In this document: positions 45,551 to 54,465 of the stretch, piece by piece
Layout of the letters: each line of letters opens with the position of its first letter
How positions within the stretch are numbered: the first letter of the stretch is position 1
Assembly (NCBI RefSeq): GCF_023520895.1
Contig: NZ_CP026029.1
Span: 1,116,001 to 1,180,000 of the forward strand
From: Paenibacillus sp. PK3_47
GTDB taxonomy: Bacteria; Bacillota; Bacilli; Paenibacillales; Paenibacillaceae
DNA length: 64,000 nucleotides
Direction: 5' to 3'
Made by a program: the position numbers and the translations under genes
The notes under the pieces: model-generated
The model's input: the letters and a program-made list of their open reading frames with translations, nothing else
Database searches by the model: none
What the model was told of the DNA's origin: nothing

Positions 45551-45997
45551 TTAATCAAATACCTCAACATAAGCGTGCTTGCCGCGCAGCACCTCTACTA
45601 TTTCGTTGAAGCTTGCATCCTCGACTTTAAGATCCATTACATAATGGAGATCATCTTCATCATTGCCGCCAAGCAGCGGCTCTGTACCCTCGCGTACATC
45701 CCCGGCGCTGCGGGCCTCCGGATCATCGACCCGGTCACCGACATTGATGGGAGGAACGATCGGTGCACCTGAGAGTGTACCTGTAGCTCCTGCAACTCCA
45801 TAGGCCCCGCCGGTCATTGCGGAGTTGTTGTAAGGAATGAGCGGCAGAATAAAATTCCGTGTGCTTCTTCCGTCCGCGTCAAGCGGATCTGTCAGCGCAG
45901 ATACTTCTGAATCGCTTACACCATAAGGGATTAGTGAAACTCTTGCACCTTCTGCTTCATCTTCTGTTCTGAAATAAGCCTGGATTCTTTTACTCAT
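45551..45997 (-). CDS. Hypothetical stress-type protein (YflT-like N-terminus)
   Basis: 148 residues, acidic. The N-terminus MSKRIQAYFRTEDEAEGARVSL resembles the alpha-beta fold of YflT general stress proteins. The middle is Gly/Pro/Ala-rich, and the C-terminus (DLKVEDASFNEIVEVLRGKHA) looks like another alpha-beta element. No catalytic motif. It lies 37 bp after the PfpI-family gene, in one operon behind a sigma-B-like promoter. Function unknown. Confidence 0.65.
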   Translation of the reverse strand: MSKRIQAYFRTEDEAEGARVSLIPYGVSDSEVSALTDPLDADGRSTRNFILPLIPYNNSAMTGGAYGVAGATGTLSGAPIVPPINVGDRVDDPEARSAGDVREGTEPLLGGNDEDDLHYVMDLKVEDASFNEIVEVLRGKHAYVEVFD

Positions 45998-46034
45998 TGT
46001 CTTTCCCTCCTTAAAAAATTGGTGTTATTTATGA

Positions 46035-46541
46035 TTACAGCACCTTCAGCAGCTCACGCACAAATGCGGGCTCGTCTTGGGGCGTGCGTGAAGTAATGTA
46101 ATTGCCGTCAACAACGACCTCTTCATCCTTGAACTCGGCACCCGCGTTGATGACATCATCTTTGAGCGGCGGGTAGGAGGTGATGGTCCGGCCCTGAAGC
46201 AAATCGGCACTCATCAGAATTTGCGGACCGTGGCAGATTGCAGCAATTGGTTTGCCGGCACTGTTAACCTCCGTAACAAAGCTGAGAATGTCTGTGTCCA
46301 GCCGCAGATTTTCTGGTGATGAACCGCCTGGGATAACTACAGCGTCATAGTCTCCGGCGTTCACTTCACTGATTGCTTTTTCTGCAGTGTAAGACTCATT
46401 ACCCTGCTTACCCTCCAGTGTCTCACCTTTTTTCAGGCCGATAATATCCGCCTCATGTCCTGCTTTTATAACTTCATCGTATGGAACCTTCATTTCGGAA
46501 TCTTCAAAGCCGTTAGCTAGTAGAAATGCAACTTTACTCAT
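46035..46541 (-). CDS. DJ-1/PfpI family protein (YfkM-like general stress protein)
   Basis: A 168-residue class I glutamine amidotransferase-fold protein. The nucleophile elbow Cys is in AAICHGPQ, with the conserved Glu near the N-terminus (GFEDSEM) and the PGGSSPENLR segment. Relatives act as glyoxalase/deglycase or chaperone; in B. subtilis YfkM (general stress protein 18) is sigma-B controlled. First gene of the pair. Confidence 0.88.
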   Translation of the reverse strand: MSKVAFLLANGFEDSEMKVPYDEVIKAGHEADIIGLKKGETLEGKQGNESYTAEKAISEVNAGDYDAVVIPGGSSPENLRLDTDILSFVTEVNSAGKPIAAICHGPQILMSADLLQGRTITSYPPLKDDVINAGAEFKDEEVVVDGNYITSRTPQDEPAFVRELLKVL

Positions 46542-46583
46542 GGAATAAATGCTCCTCTCTGGCTATTCTGTTCTCTTTTCTTA

Positions 46584-46609
46584 TTACCCTGATTACAGTG
46601 GTTTATAAC
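46584..46609 (-). promoter_or_regulatory. Sigma-B-like promoter
   Basis: Minus strand: -35 GTTATA (46609-46604), a 14-bp spacer and -10 GGGTAA (46589-46584), against the consensus GTTTAA-N12-14-GGGWAW. About 43 bp upstream of the PfpI gene. The rest of 46610-46880 shows no gene or other signal. Confidence 0.6.
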
Positions 46610-46880
46610 CAGCATGTTTAAGTGCGCGGCAGCAGGCTGCCTCTTTTACCTTTGAGCACCTCGGCGGATTGCTGTCCCTCTGCTGCCTTTACTGCCGAAG
46701 AAGCTTCAGCATAGCTGCCTGCTGCACTTGTCCGCATCGCGTTCCATATCCATGCTTTTGGCGATTGTCTCATAATAGATTCATGCCCCTTGGAGATATA
46801 GTCATATCCATTAGCTTAACCAGTACGGACAGGCTCTATCCTCTTATCCTCAGAACAGCACTGCTGCTGCAAAAACACAC

Positions 46881-46899
46881 AAAAAGCCGCATATCGGCT
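46881..46899 (-). terminator. Terminator of relA-dtd
   Basis: AGCCG-ATATG-CGGCT followed by TTTTG on the minus strand, about 62 bp after the dtd stop. A short stem, so moderate confidence. Confidence 0.55.
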
Positions 46900-46960
46900 C
46901 CATGAAGGAAACAACATACGGCATCTTAAATTTAATAAATATTCAGGTATAGGTAATCCG

Positions 46961-47404
46961 CTAACCCTGGCTGTCGACAATAAGCGTAACCGGGCCCCAG
47001 TTAACGAGGGATACGTCCATCATTGCTCCGAACACACCCGTTTCCACCTGCAGCCCCCCCGCTCTCAGCTCCTGATTAAAATAATCGTAGAGCCGCTTCG
47101 CCTCTCCAGGTGCAGCTGCAGCCATGAAATTCGGGCGGCGGCCTTTGCGGCAGTCCCCGTACAGCGTGAACTGCGATACGGAGAGGATTGCGCCTCCGGT
47201 CTCAGTCACGCTATGGTTCATTTTGCCGGCTTCATCTTCAAAAATCCGCAGTCCGGCAATCTTGTCAGCCAAATATTTGGCTTCCTTCTCTGTATCTTCA
47301 TGGGTCACGCCGACAAGCAGCATCAGCCCTTCGCCAATAGCACCGGTAACCTGACCCTCAACGGTAACCTTGGCTTCCTTGCAGCGCTGTACAACCACTC
47401 TCAT
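46961..47404 (-). CDS. dtd: D-aminoacyl-tRNA deacylase
   Basis: A 147-residue proofreading enzyme that hydrolyses D-aminoacyl-tRNAs and Gly-tRNA-Ala. Signature [10 protein letters not shown] and the cross-subunit Gly-Pro motif (NWGPVT) are present, the latter with Trp where Ser is common. It lies 21 bp after relA, the conserved relA-dtd order. Confidence 0.95.
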   Translation of the reverse strand: MRVVVQRCKEAKVTVEGQVTGAIGEGLMLLVGVTHEDTEKEAKYLADKIAGLRIFEDEAGKMNHSVTETGGAILSVSQFTLYGDCRKGRRPNFMAAAAPGEAKRLYDYFNQELRAGGLQVETGVFGAMMDVSLVNWGPVTLIVDSQG

Positions 47405-47425
47405 TGCCGTATTTCACTCCTTGCG

Positions 47426-49606
47426 TCATTGCATGATGCGGTTAACCGTATATACATCCTTGACCCGTTTTACCCGGTCTACTACAGACTGCAGATGGTC
47501 AGTATTGCGGATCAGGATGGTCATGTGAATCATTGCCATCTTGTTCTTGTCGGAACGCCCGGTAACCGCAGAAATGTTCGTCTTGCTCTCCGAGACTGCC
47601 TGCAGCACTTCGTTGAGCAGACCGTTGCGGTCATGTCCGGTGATCTCGATGTCGACACTGTAGTTGGCTTCCATGCTGCCTTCCCATTCGACTTCAATTA
47701 CCCGTGCCGATTCCTCTCCGTCACCATCGTTCGGAATGTTAGGACAATCCTCACGGTGAACGGAAACTCCGCGCCCGCGGGTCACGTACCCGATAATGTC
47801 GTCGCCCGGCACCGGATTACAGCACCTTGCAAAACGGACAAGCAGATTATCAATCCCTTTGACACGGACGCCATTGGTCGGCTGGTTGCGCTTCTCCCCG
47901 CTGGATTTGATCTCCTTCATCTCCGAAGTAAGCTCCAGATAGCCGGCGGCATCCTCCTGCTCCTTGCGCAGCTTCTCTGTCAGCTTGGAGGCAATCTGCG
48001 CTGCGGTAATCCCGCCGAAGCCGACTGCGGAGAGCATATCCTCCACATCGTTAAAGGCAAATTTCTTCGCGACTTCGGACATCTTATCTTCCGTAAGAAA
48101 ATCGGACACTTCAACATTGAGGCGCTTCAGCTCGCGCTCACATGCTTCACGGCCCTTTTCGACGTTCTCCTCGCGTTTTTCCTTCTTGAACCACTGCTTG
48201 ATCTTGCTTCGGGCATGCGAAGACTGGGCAATCTTAAGCCAGTCACGGCTTGGTCCGTATGAGTTCTTGGAGGTCAGGATTTCTACAATATCCCCGGTCT
48301 TCAGCTTATGGTCAAGCGGTACAATTCTTCCGTTCACCTTGGCCCCGATCGTCCGGTTACCAACCTCTGTATGAATCCGGAAGGCAAAATCAAGCGGTAC
48401 CGAGCCAGCCGGCAGCTCCACAACCTCGCCTTTTGGGGTGAACACGAATACCAGGTCAGAGAAAAAGTCCATTTTGAGCGATTCCACGAATTCTTCGGCA
48501 TCCTTGGCTTCATGCTGCAGCTCCAGAATTTCGCGGAAAAACGGCATGCGGTTCTCCGGGTTGCCGGTGTTGCTGCTGCCTTCCTTATAAGCCCAGTGCG
48601 CGGCAATCCCGAACTCGGCGGTGCGGTGCATTTCCCAGGTGCGGATCTGCACTTCTGTCGGTTCCCCGCCCGGGCCTACTACGGTCGTATGCAGCGATTG
48701 GTACATATTCGCTTTGGGCATGGCGATATAGTCCTTGAAACGTCCAGGCATCGGTTTCCAAAGCGTATGAATGATCCCTAATGTGGCATAACAATCTTTA
48801 ATGTTATCAACGATAATGCGGATCGCAAGCAGATCATAAATTTCGTTAAACTGCTTGTTCTTGGTGCTCATCTTGTTATAGACACTGTAAATATGCTTGG
48901 GACGTCCGGAGAGATCCCCTTCGATTCCCATCTCGTCCAGCTTGGAGCGGATGCGTCCGATGACATTCTCAATGAACTGCTCACGCTCGGCCCGCTTCTT
49001 GTGCACCAGATTGGCGATGCGGTAATACTGCTGCGGATTCAGGTAACGGAGGGCAATATCCTCCATCTCCCATTTAATCGCCGAGATCCCGAGCCGGTCG
49101 GCAATGGGACAGAAAATCTCCAGCGTTTCATAAGAAATCCGGCGCTGGCTCTCTTCCGACTGATACTTAAGTGTCCGCATATTATGCAGCCGGTCGGCAA
49201 GCTTAATAACAATGACCCGGATATCCTGGGCCATGGCAATGAACATTTTGCGGTAATTCTCATTTTGCTGTTCTTCTTTGGAGCGGAAGCGGATGCGTTC
49301 CAGCTTGGTCAGACCATCCACCAGCATCGCGCAGGTATCGCCGAAATGCTCGCGGATCTGCTCCAGCGAAACGGTTGTATCCTCGACTACATCATGCAGC
49401 AGCGCAGCAATAATGGATATGACATCCATCTGCATATTGACGACAATATCTGCGACCGCGAGCGGATGCAGAATGTATGGCTCCCCCGACTTCCGAACTT
49501 GCCCGTGATGAGCCTGATCGGCAAACTCATAAGCTTCCCGGATGCGGAGAAGATCTTTTTCTTTTATATAGGCTGCGGCCTTTTCAATTAATTGCTCTAT
49601 GCCCAT
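47426..49606 (-). CDS. relA: Bifunctional (p)ppGpp synthetase/hydrolase (Rel)
   Basis: A 726-residue long RSH protein. In order: HD hydrolase (LLHDVVEDT; intact, so hydrolysis is expected), synthetase (about residues 230-350; RVHSIYNK-like KHIYSVYNKM, YQSLHTTVVGPGG), TGS (FVFTPKGEVVELPAGSVPLDFAF), a zinc/helical region with the Cys pair RCCNPVPGDDI, and a C-terminal ACT domain. It makes and degrades the stringent alarmone. The ATG at 49606 gives the normal N-terminus MGIEQLIEKA; its ribosome binding site is weak. Confidence 0.96.
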   Translation of the reverse strand: MGIEQLIEKAAAYIKEKDLLRIREAYEFADQAHHGQVRKSGEPYILHPLAVADIVVNMQMDVISIIAALLHDVVEDTTVSLEQIREHFGDTCAMLVDGLTKLERIRFRSKEEQQNENYRKMFIAMAQDIRVIVIKLADRLHNMRTLKYQSEESQRRISYETLEIFCPIADRLGISAIKWEMEDIALRYLNPQQYYRIANLVHKKRAEREQFIENVIGRIRSKLDEMGIEGDLSGRPKHIYSVYNKMSTKNKQFNEIYDLLAIRIIVDNIKDCYATLGIIHTLWKPMPGRFKDYIAMPKANMYQSLHTTVVGPGGEPTEVQIRTWEMHRTAEFGIAAHWAYKEGSSNTGNPENRMPFFREILELQHEAKDAEEFVESLKMDFFSDLVFVFTPKGEVVELPAGSVPLDFAFRIHTEVGNRTIGAKVNGRIVPLDHKLKTGDIVEILTSKNSYGPSRDWLKIAQSSHARSKIKQWFKKEKREENVEKGREACERELKRLNVEVSDFLTEDKMSEVAKKFAFNDVEDMLSAVGFGGITAAQIASKLTEKLRKEQEDAAGYLELTSEMKEIKSSGEKRNQPTNGVRVKGIDNLLVRFARCCNPVPGDDIIGYVTRGRGVSVHREDCPNIPNDGDGEESARVIEVEWEGSMEANYSVDIEITGHDRNGLLNEVLQAVSESKTNISAVTGRSDKNKMAMIHMTILIRNTDHLQSVVDRVKRVKDVYTVNRIMQ

Positions 49607-49763
49607 TCTCGTCGTATCCGTTTCCTTTCTATATGAAAAATTCCTGTCGGAGTTTCTCGAGTTTATTGTACATTGTTCAATTATAAAATGAACCCGCAAG
49701 TAAAGCGGTTTGCAGGACTCCAGCTTCACAAGCTGCACTACGCGCAGTTTAAAGTTGTCTATA

Positions 49764-49792
49764 ATTATGACGCTTACGATGGATTACGTCAA
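49764..49792 (-). promoter_or_regulatory. Promoter of relA-dtd
   Basis: Minus strand: -35 TTGACG (49792-49787), a 17-bp spacer and -10 CATAAT (49769-49764), leaving a 5' leader of about 150 nt. The remainder of 49607-49958 shows a small GCGG-TTTT-CCGC hairpin at 49907 and no gene. Confidence 0.65.
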
Positions 49793-49958
49793 CACTTGCC
49801 ACAGCATGGCAATCCTGTACGAACTGCCTGCCAAGATTGGACAATTTGATGGCACTTGAAAAATTATTGTTGTAAAAAGTCGCCGTACTATTTAATCTAG
49901 TAAAAGCGGTTTTCCGCGACCTAACATCAAACTAGCAAAGAAAGAGAAGTGAACTCCA

Positions 49959-51269
49959 TTGCAACGCGAAATTCAAGTTAACGAGAAACTCCCTTGGGGC
50001 CCGGGTTTTCTGCTGAGTCTGCAGCATCTGTTCGCCATGTTCGGCAGCACGGTGCTTGTTCCTAACCTGTTCGGGGTAGACCCTGGCATGATCCTGCTGA
50101 TGAATGGTATCGGCACCCTGCTCTACATCTTGATCTGCCGCGGCAAAATCCCCGCGTATCTCGGTTCAAGCTTTGCCTTTATCTCGCCGGTTCTGAGTGT
50201 GCTTGGAAAGCACGAGGGTGATCACATGCATGGATATTCACTTGCACTCGGCGCTTTTATCGTTACAGGTATTATTTTCATTCTTGTCGCTTTGATCGTC
50301 CGTTTTGCGGGCACCGGCTGGATCGATGTAGTATTCCCTCCGGCGGTTATGGGAGCCATTGTCGCAACCATTGGACTGGAGCTTGTTCCGGTTGCTGCAC
50401 GCATGTCCGGACTGATCGCGCCGGAAGGTGTGGCTGCTGCTGACTGGACGCCTGACGGCAAAGCCATTACCCTCTCCCTGGTGACGCTCGGTGTAACCGT
50501 TATCGGTGCGGTGCTATTCCGCGGTTTCCCAAAAATCATTCATATCCTCATCGGTATCGTTACCGGTTATGTTCTCGCTTATATCATGGGTCAAGTAAAT
50601 ACATCTGCGATTTCCGAAGCCAGTTTCTTTTCCCATCCGACAATCGTCACTCCTTCCTTCGACCTGCAGGTTATCCTGACCATTATTCCTGTATCACTTG
50701 TAGTCATTGTTGAACACATCGGCCACCTGCTTGTAACGAGCAACATTGTCGGCAAAGATCTGGCCAAAGATCCGGGACTGGACCGCTCGCTGATGGGTAA
50801 CGGGATTTCTACCATTCTGTCCGGCTTCGTGGGTTCCACTCCGAACACGACTTACGGTGAGAATATCGGTGTTATGGCTCTGACCAAAGTATATTCGGTG
50901 TATGTGATCGGCGGTGCGGCAGTGATTGCCATCCTGCTCTCGTTCTCAGGCACCTTCTCATCCGTAATTGCCAACATCCCGGCTCCGGTAATGGGCGGCG
51001 TTTCACTCCTGCTGTTCGGGGTTATCGCGGCATCCGGCCTGCGAATCTTTGTTGAGCAAAAGGTTGATTTCTCCAAAGCCACCAACATGATTCTGGCAAC
51101 ACTGGTGCTGGTAGTGGGCATCAGCGGCATCTCGCTTAACATCGGTGAGGTACAATTGAAAGGTATGGCGCTGGCTACAATTGTCGGCATCCTGCTCTCC
51201 CTGTTCTTTAAGCTGATTGAAGTTCTCGGTTTGTCGAATGACAAGGAAGAAGAGAAATCGGCACACTAA
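49959..51269 (+). CDS. Uracil permease, UraA/PyrP type (NCS2)
   Basis: A 436-residue NCS2 transporter with about 14 helices. The motifs LQHLFAMFGSTVLVPNLFG, the substrate-site region VVIVEHIGHLLVTSNIVGKDL and GSTPNTTYGENIGVMALTKVYS are closest to uracil:proton symporters. The TTG start has a weak AGAGAAG site. No PyrR anti-antiterminator is recognisable. It is divergent from relA and convergent with apt, i.e. inserted in an otherwise conserved apt-relA order. Confidence 0.92.
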   Translation: MQREIQVNEKLPWGPGFLLSLQHLFAMFGSTVLVPNLFGVDPGMILLMNGIGTLLYILICRGKIPAYLGSSFAFISPVLSVLGKHEGDHMHGYSLALGAFIVTGIIFILVALIVRFAGTGWIDVVFPPAVMGAIVATIGLELVPVAARMSGLIAPEGVAAADWTPDGKAITLSLVTLGVTVIGAVLFRGFPKIIHILIGIVTGYVLAYIMGQVNTSAISEASFFSHPTIVTPSFDLQVILTIIPVSLVVIVEHIGHLLVTSNIVGKDLAKDPGLDRSLMGNGISTILSGFVGSTPNTTYGENIGVMALTKVYSVYVIGGAAVIAILLSFSGTFSSVIANIPAPVMGGVSLLLFGVIAASGLRIFVEQKVDFSKATNMILATLVLVVGISGISLNIGEVQLKGMALATIVGILLSLFFKLIEVLGLSNDKEEEKSAH

Positions 51270-51295
51270 GCTTTGAATAAAATAATAGGATATGC

Positions 51296-51338
51296 AAAAG
51301 CGGACTGCTGTCTTGAATCGACAGCAGTCCGCTTTTTT
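51296..51338. terminator. Strong terminator between uracil permease and apt
   Basis: AAAAGCGGACTGCTGTC and GACAGCAGTCCGCTTTTTT form a 16-bp stem with a 7-nt loop. T-rich on the plus strand and A-rich before it, so it can serve both convergent genes. Confidence 0.92.
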
Positions 51339-51363
51339 ATTTCCCGGGAAAAGAGGGCCTGTA

Positions 51364-51885
51364 TTAATCTTCGTAATTAAGCAGGGACACCACTTCAATG
51401 CCTGAAAGCTTGTTGCGGCCGGCAAGCTGCACCAGCTCAATCAGGAAAGCAGCCCCTACAACCTCGCCGCCAAGCTGCTCGACCAGGCTGACCGAAGTAG
51501 CGATGGTTCCGCCGGTTGCCAGCAGATCATCAGCGATTAGCACCTTTTGGCCCGGCTTGATCGCATCCGTGTGCACGGCAAGCGTATCTTTGCCGTATTC
51601 CAGATCATAACCTACCTCAATGGTTTCGTACGGCAGCTTGCCGCTCTTGCGGATCGGCACAAAGCCGACGCCCAGTGCATAGGCCAGCGGTGCGCCGACA
51701 ACAAAGCCGCGCGCCTCCGGTCCGGCAATGACATCGATTTGCAGATGGGCTACAAGAGCCTTTAGCTCATCAATGGCCGCACGGTAAGCCTCACCGTCTT
51801 TAAGTAATGTAGTGATATCCTTAAAGCTGATACCTGCTTGAGGAAAATCCGGAATTACACGAATACTGTTTTTGAAGTCCAACAT
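51364..51885 (-). CDS. apt: Adenine phosphoribosyltransferase
   Basis: A 173-residue type I phosphoribosyltransferase converting adenine and PRPP to AMP. The PRPP loop is [14 protein letters not shown] and the hood segment [17 protein letters not shown] is typical of Apt. The ATG at 51885 is preferred to an ATG two codons earlier because AGGAG would otherwise abut the start. It stands between recJ and relA, as in many Firmicutes. Confidence 0.95.
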   Translation of the reverse strand: MLDFKNSIRVIPDFPQAGISFKDITTLLKDGEAYRAAIDELKALVAHLQIDVIAGPEARGFVVGAPLAYALGVGFVPIRKSGKLPYETIEVGYDLEYGKDTLAVHTDAIKPGQKVLIADDLLATGGTIATSVSLVEQLGGEVVGAAFLIELVQLAGRNKLSGIEVVSLLNYED

Positions 51886-51899
51886 GATCATCTCCTAAA

Positions 51900-52019
51900 A
51901 GTTTGTGAGGATAACCTCACTGAATTCTCTTCGAACAAACTCGCTTCGGAAGCATACGCTTAGTTTGTGAGGATAACCTCACTGAATTCTCTTCGAACAA
52001 ACTCGCTTCGGAAGCATAC
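51900..52019. repeat. Two 58-bp direct repeats between recJ and apt
   Basis: Identical copies at 51900-51957 and 51962-52019 (period 62). Each carries GTGAGG-ATAA-CCTCAC, a 6-bp stem hairpin, plus TTCGAA and GCTTCGGAAGC. Intergenic, non-coding. Confidence 0.92.
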
Positions 52020-52030
52020 ATTTACTACGC

Positions 52031-54436
52031 CTATGAAGCTCCCGCACGGCGGGAAAGCATCCAGTCCTGCAGCTCGCTGCGGCTGCCTTCCATGAAATAC
52101 TGCTCCATTTCGGCCATTTGACCCAGCCGGACAAAATTTCGGGAGGCCGTCAGGCTTTTGGCCGCCGGCCGGGTGACGAACTCTAAAGTCCCATTATTAC
52201 GTCTGATAAAATCAAGCTCCTCGAAGACGTCCAGCATTTTCCCCAGCATACGGACACTCAGCGGGGACTGGCGGCTCAGCCGCAGCAGCACCTCATTCTC
52301 CGGCGTTGCTGTGGCGGCAATCGAAGCAATTAATTTATATAACGATTTGAAATGGTCCCGGGTCGGAATCTGGAGCCGGTCACGCCCGTCCCGGAGCGGG
52401 TGCAGCAGGGCGATATTATCCGCTTGCGGAAAAGCTGCAAGCACCGCATCAAGCTGCTCCGGCGTTTCCGGCATATCGAGCAGACAGAGCAGGGAGATAT
52501 GGCCGTCACCTGCCTCCGCTTGTCCCGGTCCCAGCGCAGAAATTCCTGCCTCCTCATCATATACCCAAAGCGACATTCCTTTCAATTGGCTGAGCGGCGT
52601 CAGGCGGCTGTTCTGAAATACCGCAGCGGCTTTGAAGGCAGTCTCTCCGCTGTAGGGCTGCAGCAGCTCTCTGAGATAAGCCGCCTGCTTCACTGCATCA
52701 GAGGTTCCCCGCAGATCAAACAGCTGTGACTTGGGCACCGCAAGATCCTGCAGCATCAGCTGCGGCTTGCGTGAGCCGTTCCATTCATTTACGGACAGCT
52801 CAGCCAGGACATCAATCTGGGTACCGCCCGGGAGCAGGTCCGCAAGCGGACCTTTGCCGAAAGCAACGGCTTCTATCGTATGTTTACCCTGCTGAAGGAC
52901 AAGCTTCAGATGCTTGCCCTCCTGGCCCATTTTGCGCGTCTCCTTCACGGCTGCTCCCCGCAGCACGAACTTCGGCAGCGGGTTGGACATCCCGAAGGGG
53001 GCCAGCCTGTCCAGATCCAGCGCAGCCTGCAGCGTCAGCCCGGCAATTTCCACCTCACCGTCAGCAGCCGTCACAGGGATAAAATGCTCCGGTGTCAGCA
53101 CTGAAGCCGCATACTCGTTCAAAGCTGCTGTAAAAGCAGCAATCTGATCTCGGTGCAGGCTCATTCCGGCAGCAGCCGGGTGTCCGCCGAAATGGTCCAT
53201 CAGCTCACTGCAGGAAGTAAGCGCAGCATGAATGTCGAGACCGGGAATAGAACGGGCGGAGCCTTTGCACATGCCTGTCTCCGGATTGATATCGAGTATG
53301 ATCACAGGCCGGTAATAGCGCTCCAGAAGCTTGGAGGCTACAATGCCCACGACGCCGACATTCCAGTTCTCTTCAGCAAGGACAATAATGTCCGGCACCC
53401 CGCCTCCGCCGTCAAGCTGGCGGGTCAGTTTTTCCGCTGCTTCCGTCACAATTCTGTCGACTACCATTTGCCGTTCCTTGTTGAGAAGATCCAGTTCACC
53501 GGCAAGCTGTTCGGCTTCATCCGGATCGGCCGTTGTCAGCAGGGTGACTGCGCGGCCCGCATGATCCAGCCTTCCGCTGGCATTAATCCGCGGTGCCATG
53601 CCAAAGGCAATATTCACAGCGCTGACCGTACTAATTGTAATCCCGCCGACACCCAGCAATGCCCGGATTCCCGGAAAAGGAGAATTCCGCATGCTGGCAA
53701 TCCCTTTGCGCACCAGGCTGCGGTTCTCCCCAAGCAGCGGCATAAGGTCAGCCACAGTTCCGATCGCTGCGATTTCAGCCCATTCTTCCGGTACTTTATC
53801 GCCCAGCAGCGCTTGGGCCAGCTTATAGGCAACCCCTACACCTGCCAGCCCTTTGAACGGATATGGGCAATCAGGGAGCTTCGGATTAATCAGCGCATAA
53901 GCCTCGGGCAGCAGCTCCGGAGGTTCATGATGATCCGTAACGATGACATCAATCCCCAGCTCTGCAGCATAGGCGATCTGATGATAAGCGCTGATCCCGG
54001 TATCCACTGTTATTACCAGTGTTACCCCCTGCTGTACTGCCCAGTCCAGGGCATGATTGTGCAGGCCGTATCCTTCATTGGAACGATGGGGAATATAAAT
54101 GTCAAAAGAAGCGCCTAAATACCGCAGCAAATAAATCATTAGCGAGGTACTTGATACCCCGTCAGCGTCATAATCGCCATAGACAAGGATATGTTCTTCT
54201 TCCTGCAAAGCCTTTCTGATCCGCGGTACAGCCTCTCTCATCCCTTTGAGCAGAAACGGATCATGGCTGTCATCCGCCCCGCCGTCCATAAATTCCAGAG
54301 CCTGATCCGGATTTCCGAATCCTCTGCTCACCAGCAGGGAAGAAAGAAGCGGAGAAATAGAAAGGCTCCGGGCCAATTCCTGTACGGCTTCGGAGTCGGC
54401 TTCCGGAGATTGCCATCTTGTTTTTGAATGAAGCAA
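52031..54436 (-). CDS. recJ: Single-stranded-DNA-specific exonuclease RecJ
   Basis: An 801-residue DHH-family 5'-3' exonuclease. Motif I is VYGDYDADGVSS, the DHH motif is VTDHHEPP, and the DHHA1-type RNA/DNA-binding motif is GGHPAAAGMSL. An OB-fold domain follows (about residues 460-560), then the C-terminal extension found in Firmicute RecJ (to residue 801). The TTG start follows AAGGTGAGA. Acts in recombination and base-excision repair with RecQ/RecS. Confidence 0.95.
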   Translation of the reverse strand: MLHSKTRWQSPEADSEAVQELARSLSISPLLSSLLVSRGFGNPDQALEFMDGGADDSHDPFLLKGMREAVPRIRKALQEEEHILVYGDYDADGVSSTSLMIYLLRYLGASFDIYIPHRSNEGYGLHNHALDWAVQQGVTLVITVDTGISAYHQIAYAAELGIDVIVTDHHEPPELLPEAYALINPKLPDCPYPFKGLAGVGVAYKLAQALLGDKVPEEWAEIAAIGTVADLMPLLGENRSLVRKGIASMRNSPFPGIRALLGVGGITISTVSAVNIAFGMAPRINASGRLDHAGRAVTLLTTADPDEAEQLAGELDLLNKERQMVVDRIVTEAAEKLTRQLDGGGGVPDIIVLAEENWNVGVVGIVASKLLERYYRPVIILDINPETGMCKGSARSIPGLDIHAALTSCSELMDHFGGHPAAAGMSLHRDQIAAFTAALNEYAASVLTPEHFIPVTAADGEVEIAGLTLQAALDLDRLAPFGMSNPLPKFVLRGAAVKETRKMGQEGKHLKLVLQQGKHTIEAVAFGKGPLADLLPGGTQIDVLAELSVNEWNGSRKPQLMLQDLAVPKSQLFDLRGTSDAVKQAAYLRELLQPYSGETAFKAAAVFQNSRLTPLSQLKGMSLWVYDEEAGISALGPGQAEAGDGHISLLCLLDMPETPEQLDAVLAAFPQADNIALLHPLRDGRDRLQIPTRDHFKSLYKLIASIAATATPENEVLLRLSRQSPLSVRMLGKMLDVFEELDFIRRNNGTLEFVTRPAAKSLTASRNFVRLGQMAEMEQYFMEGSRSELQDWMLSRRAGAS

Positions 54437-54465
54437 TAGATCTCACCTTTCTCTCACCATACGCA

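Noticed and set aside
49870-49958. PyrR-type attenuator before the uracil permease
   Set aside because: No PyrR-binding loop consensus and no antiterminator/terminator pair are visible, only one small hairpin.
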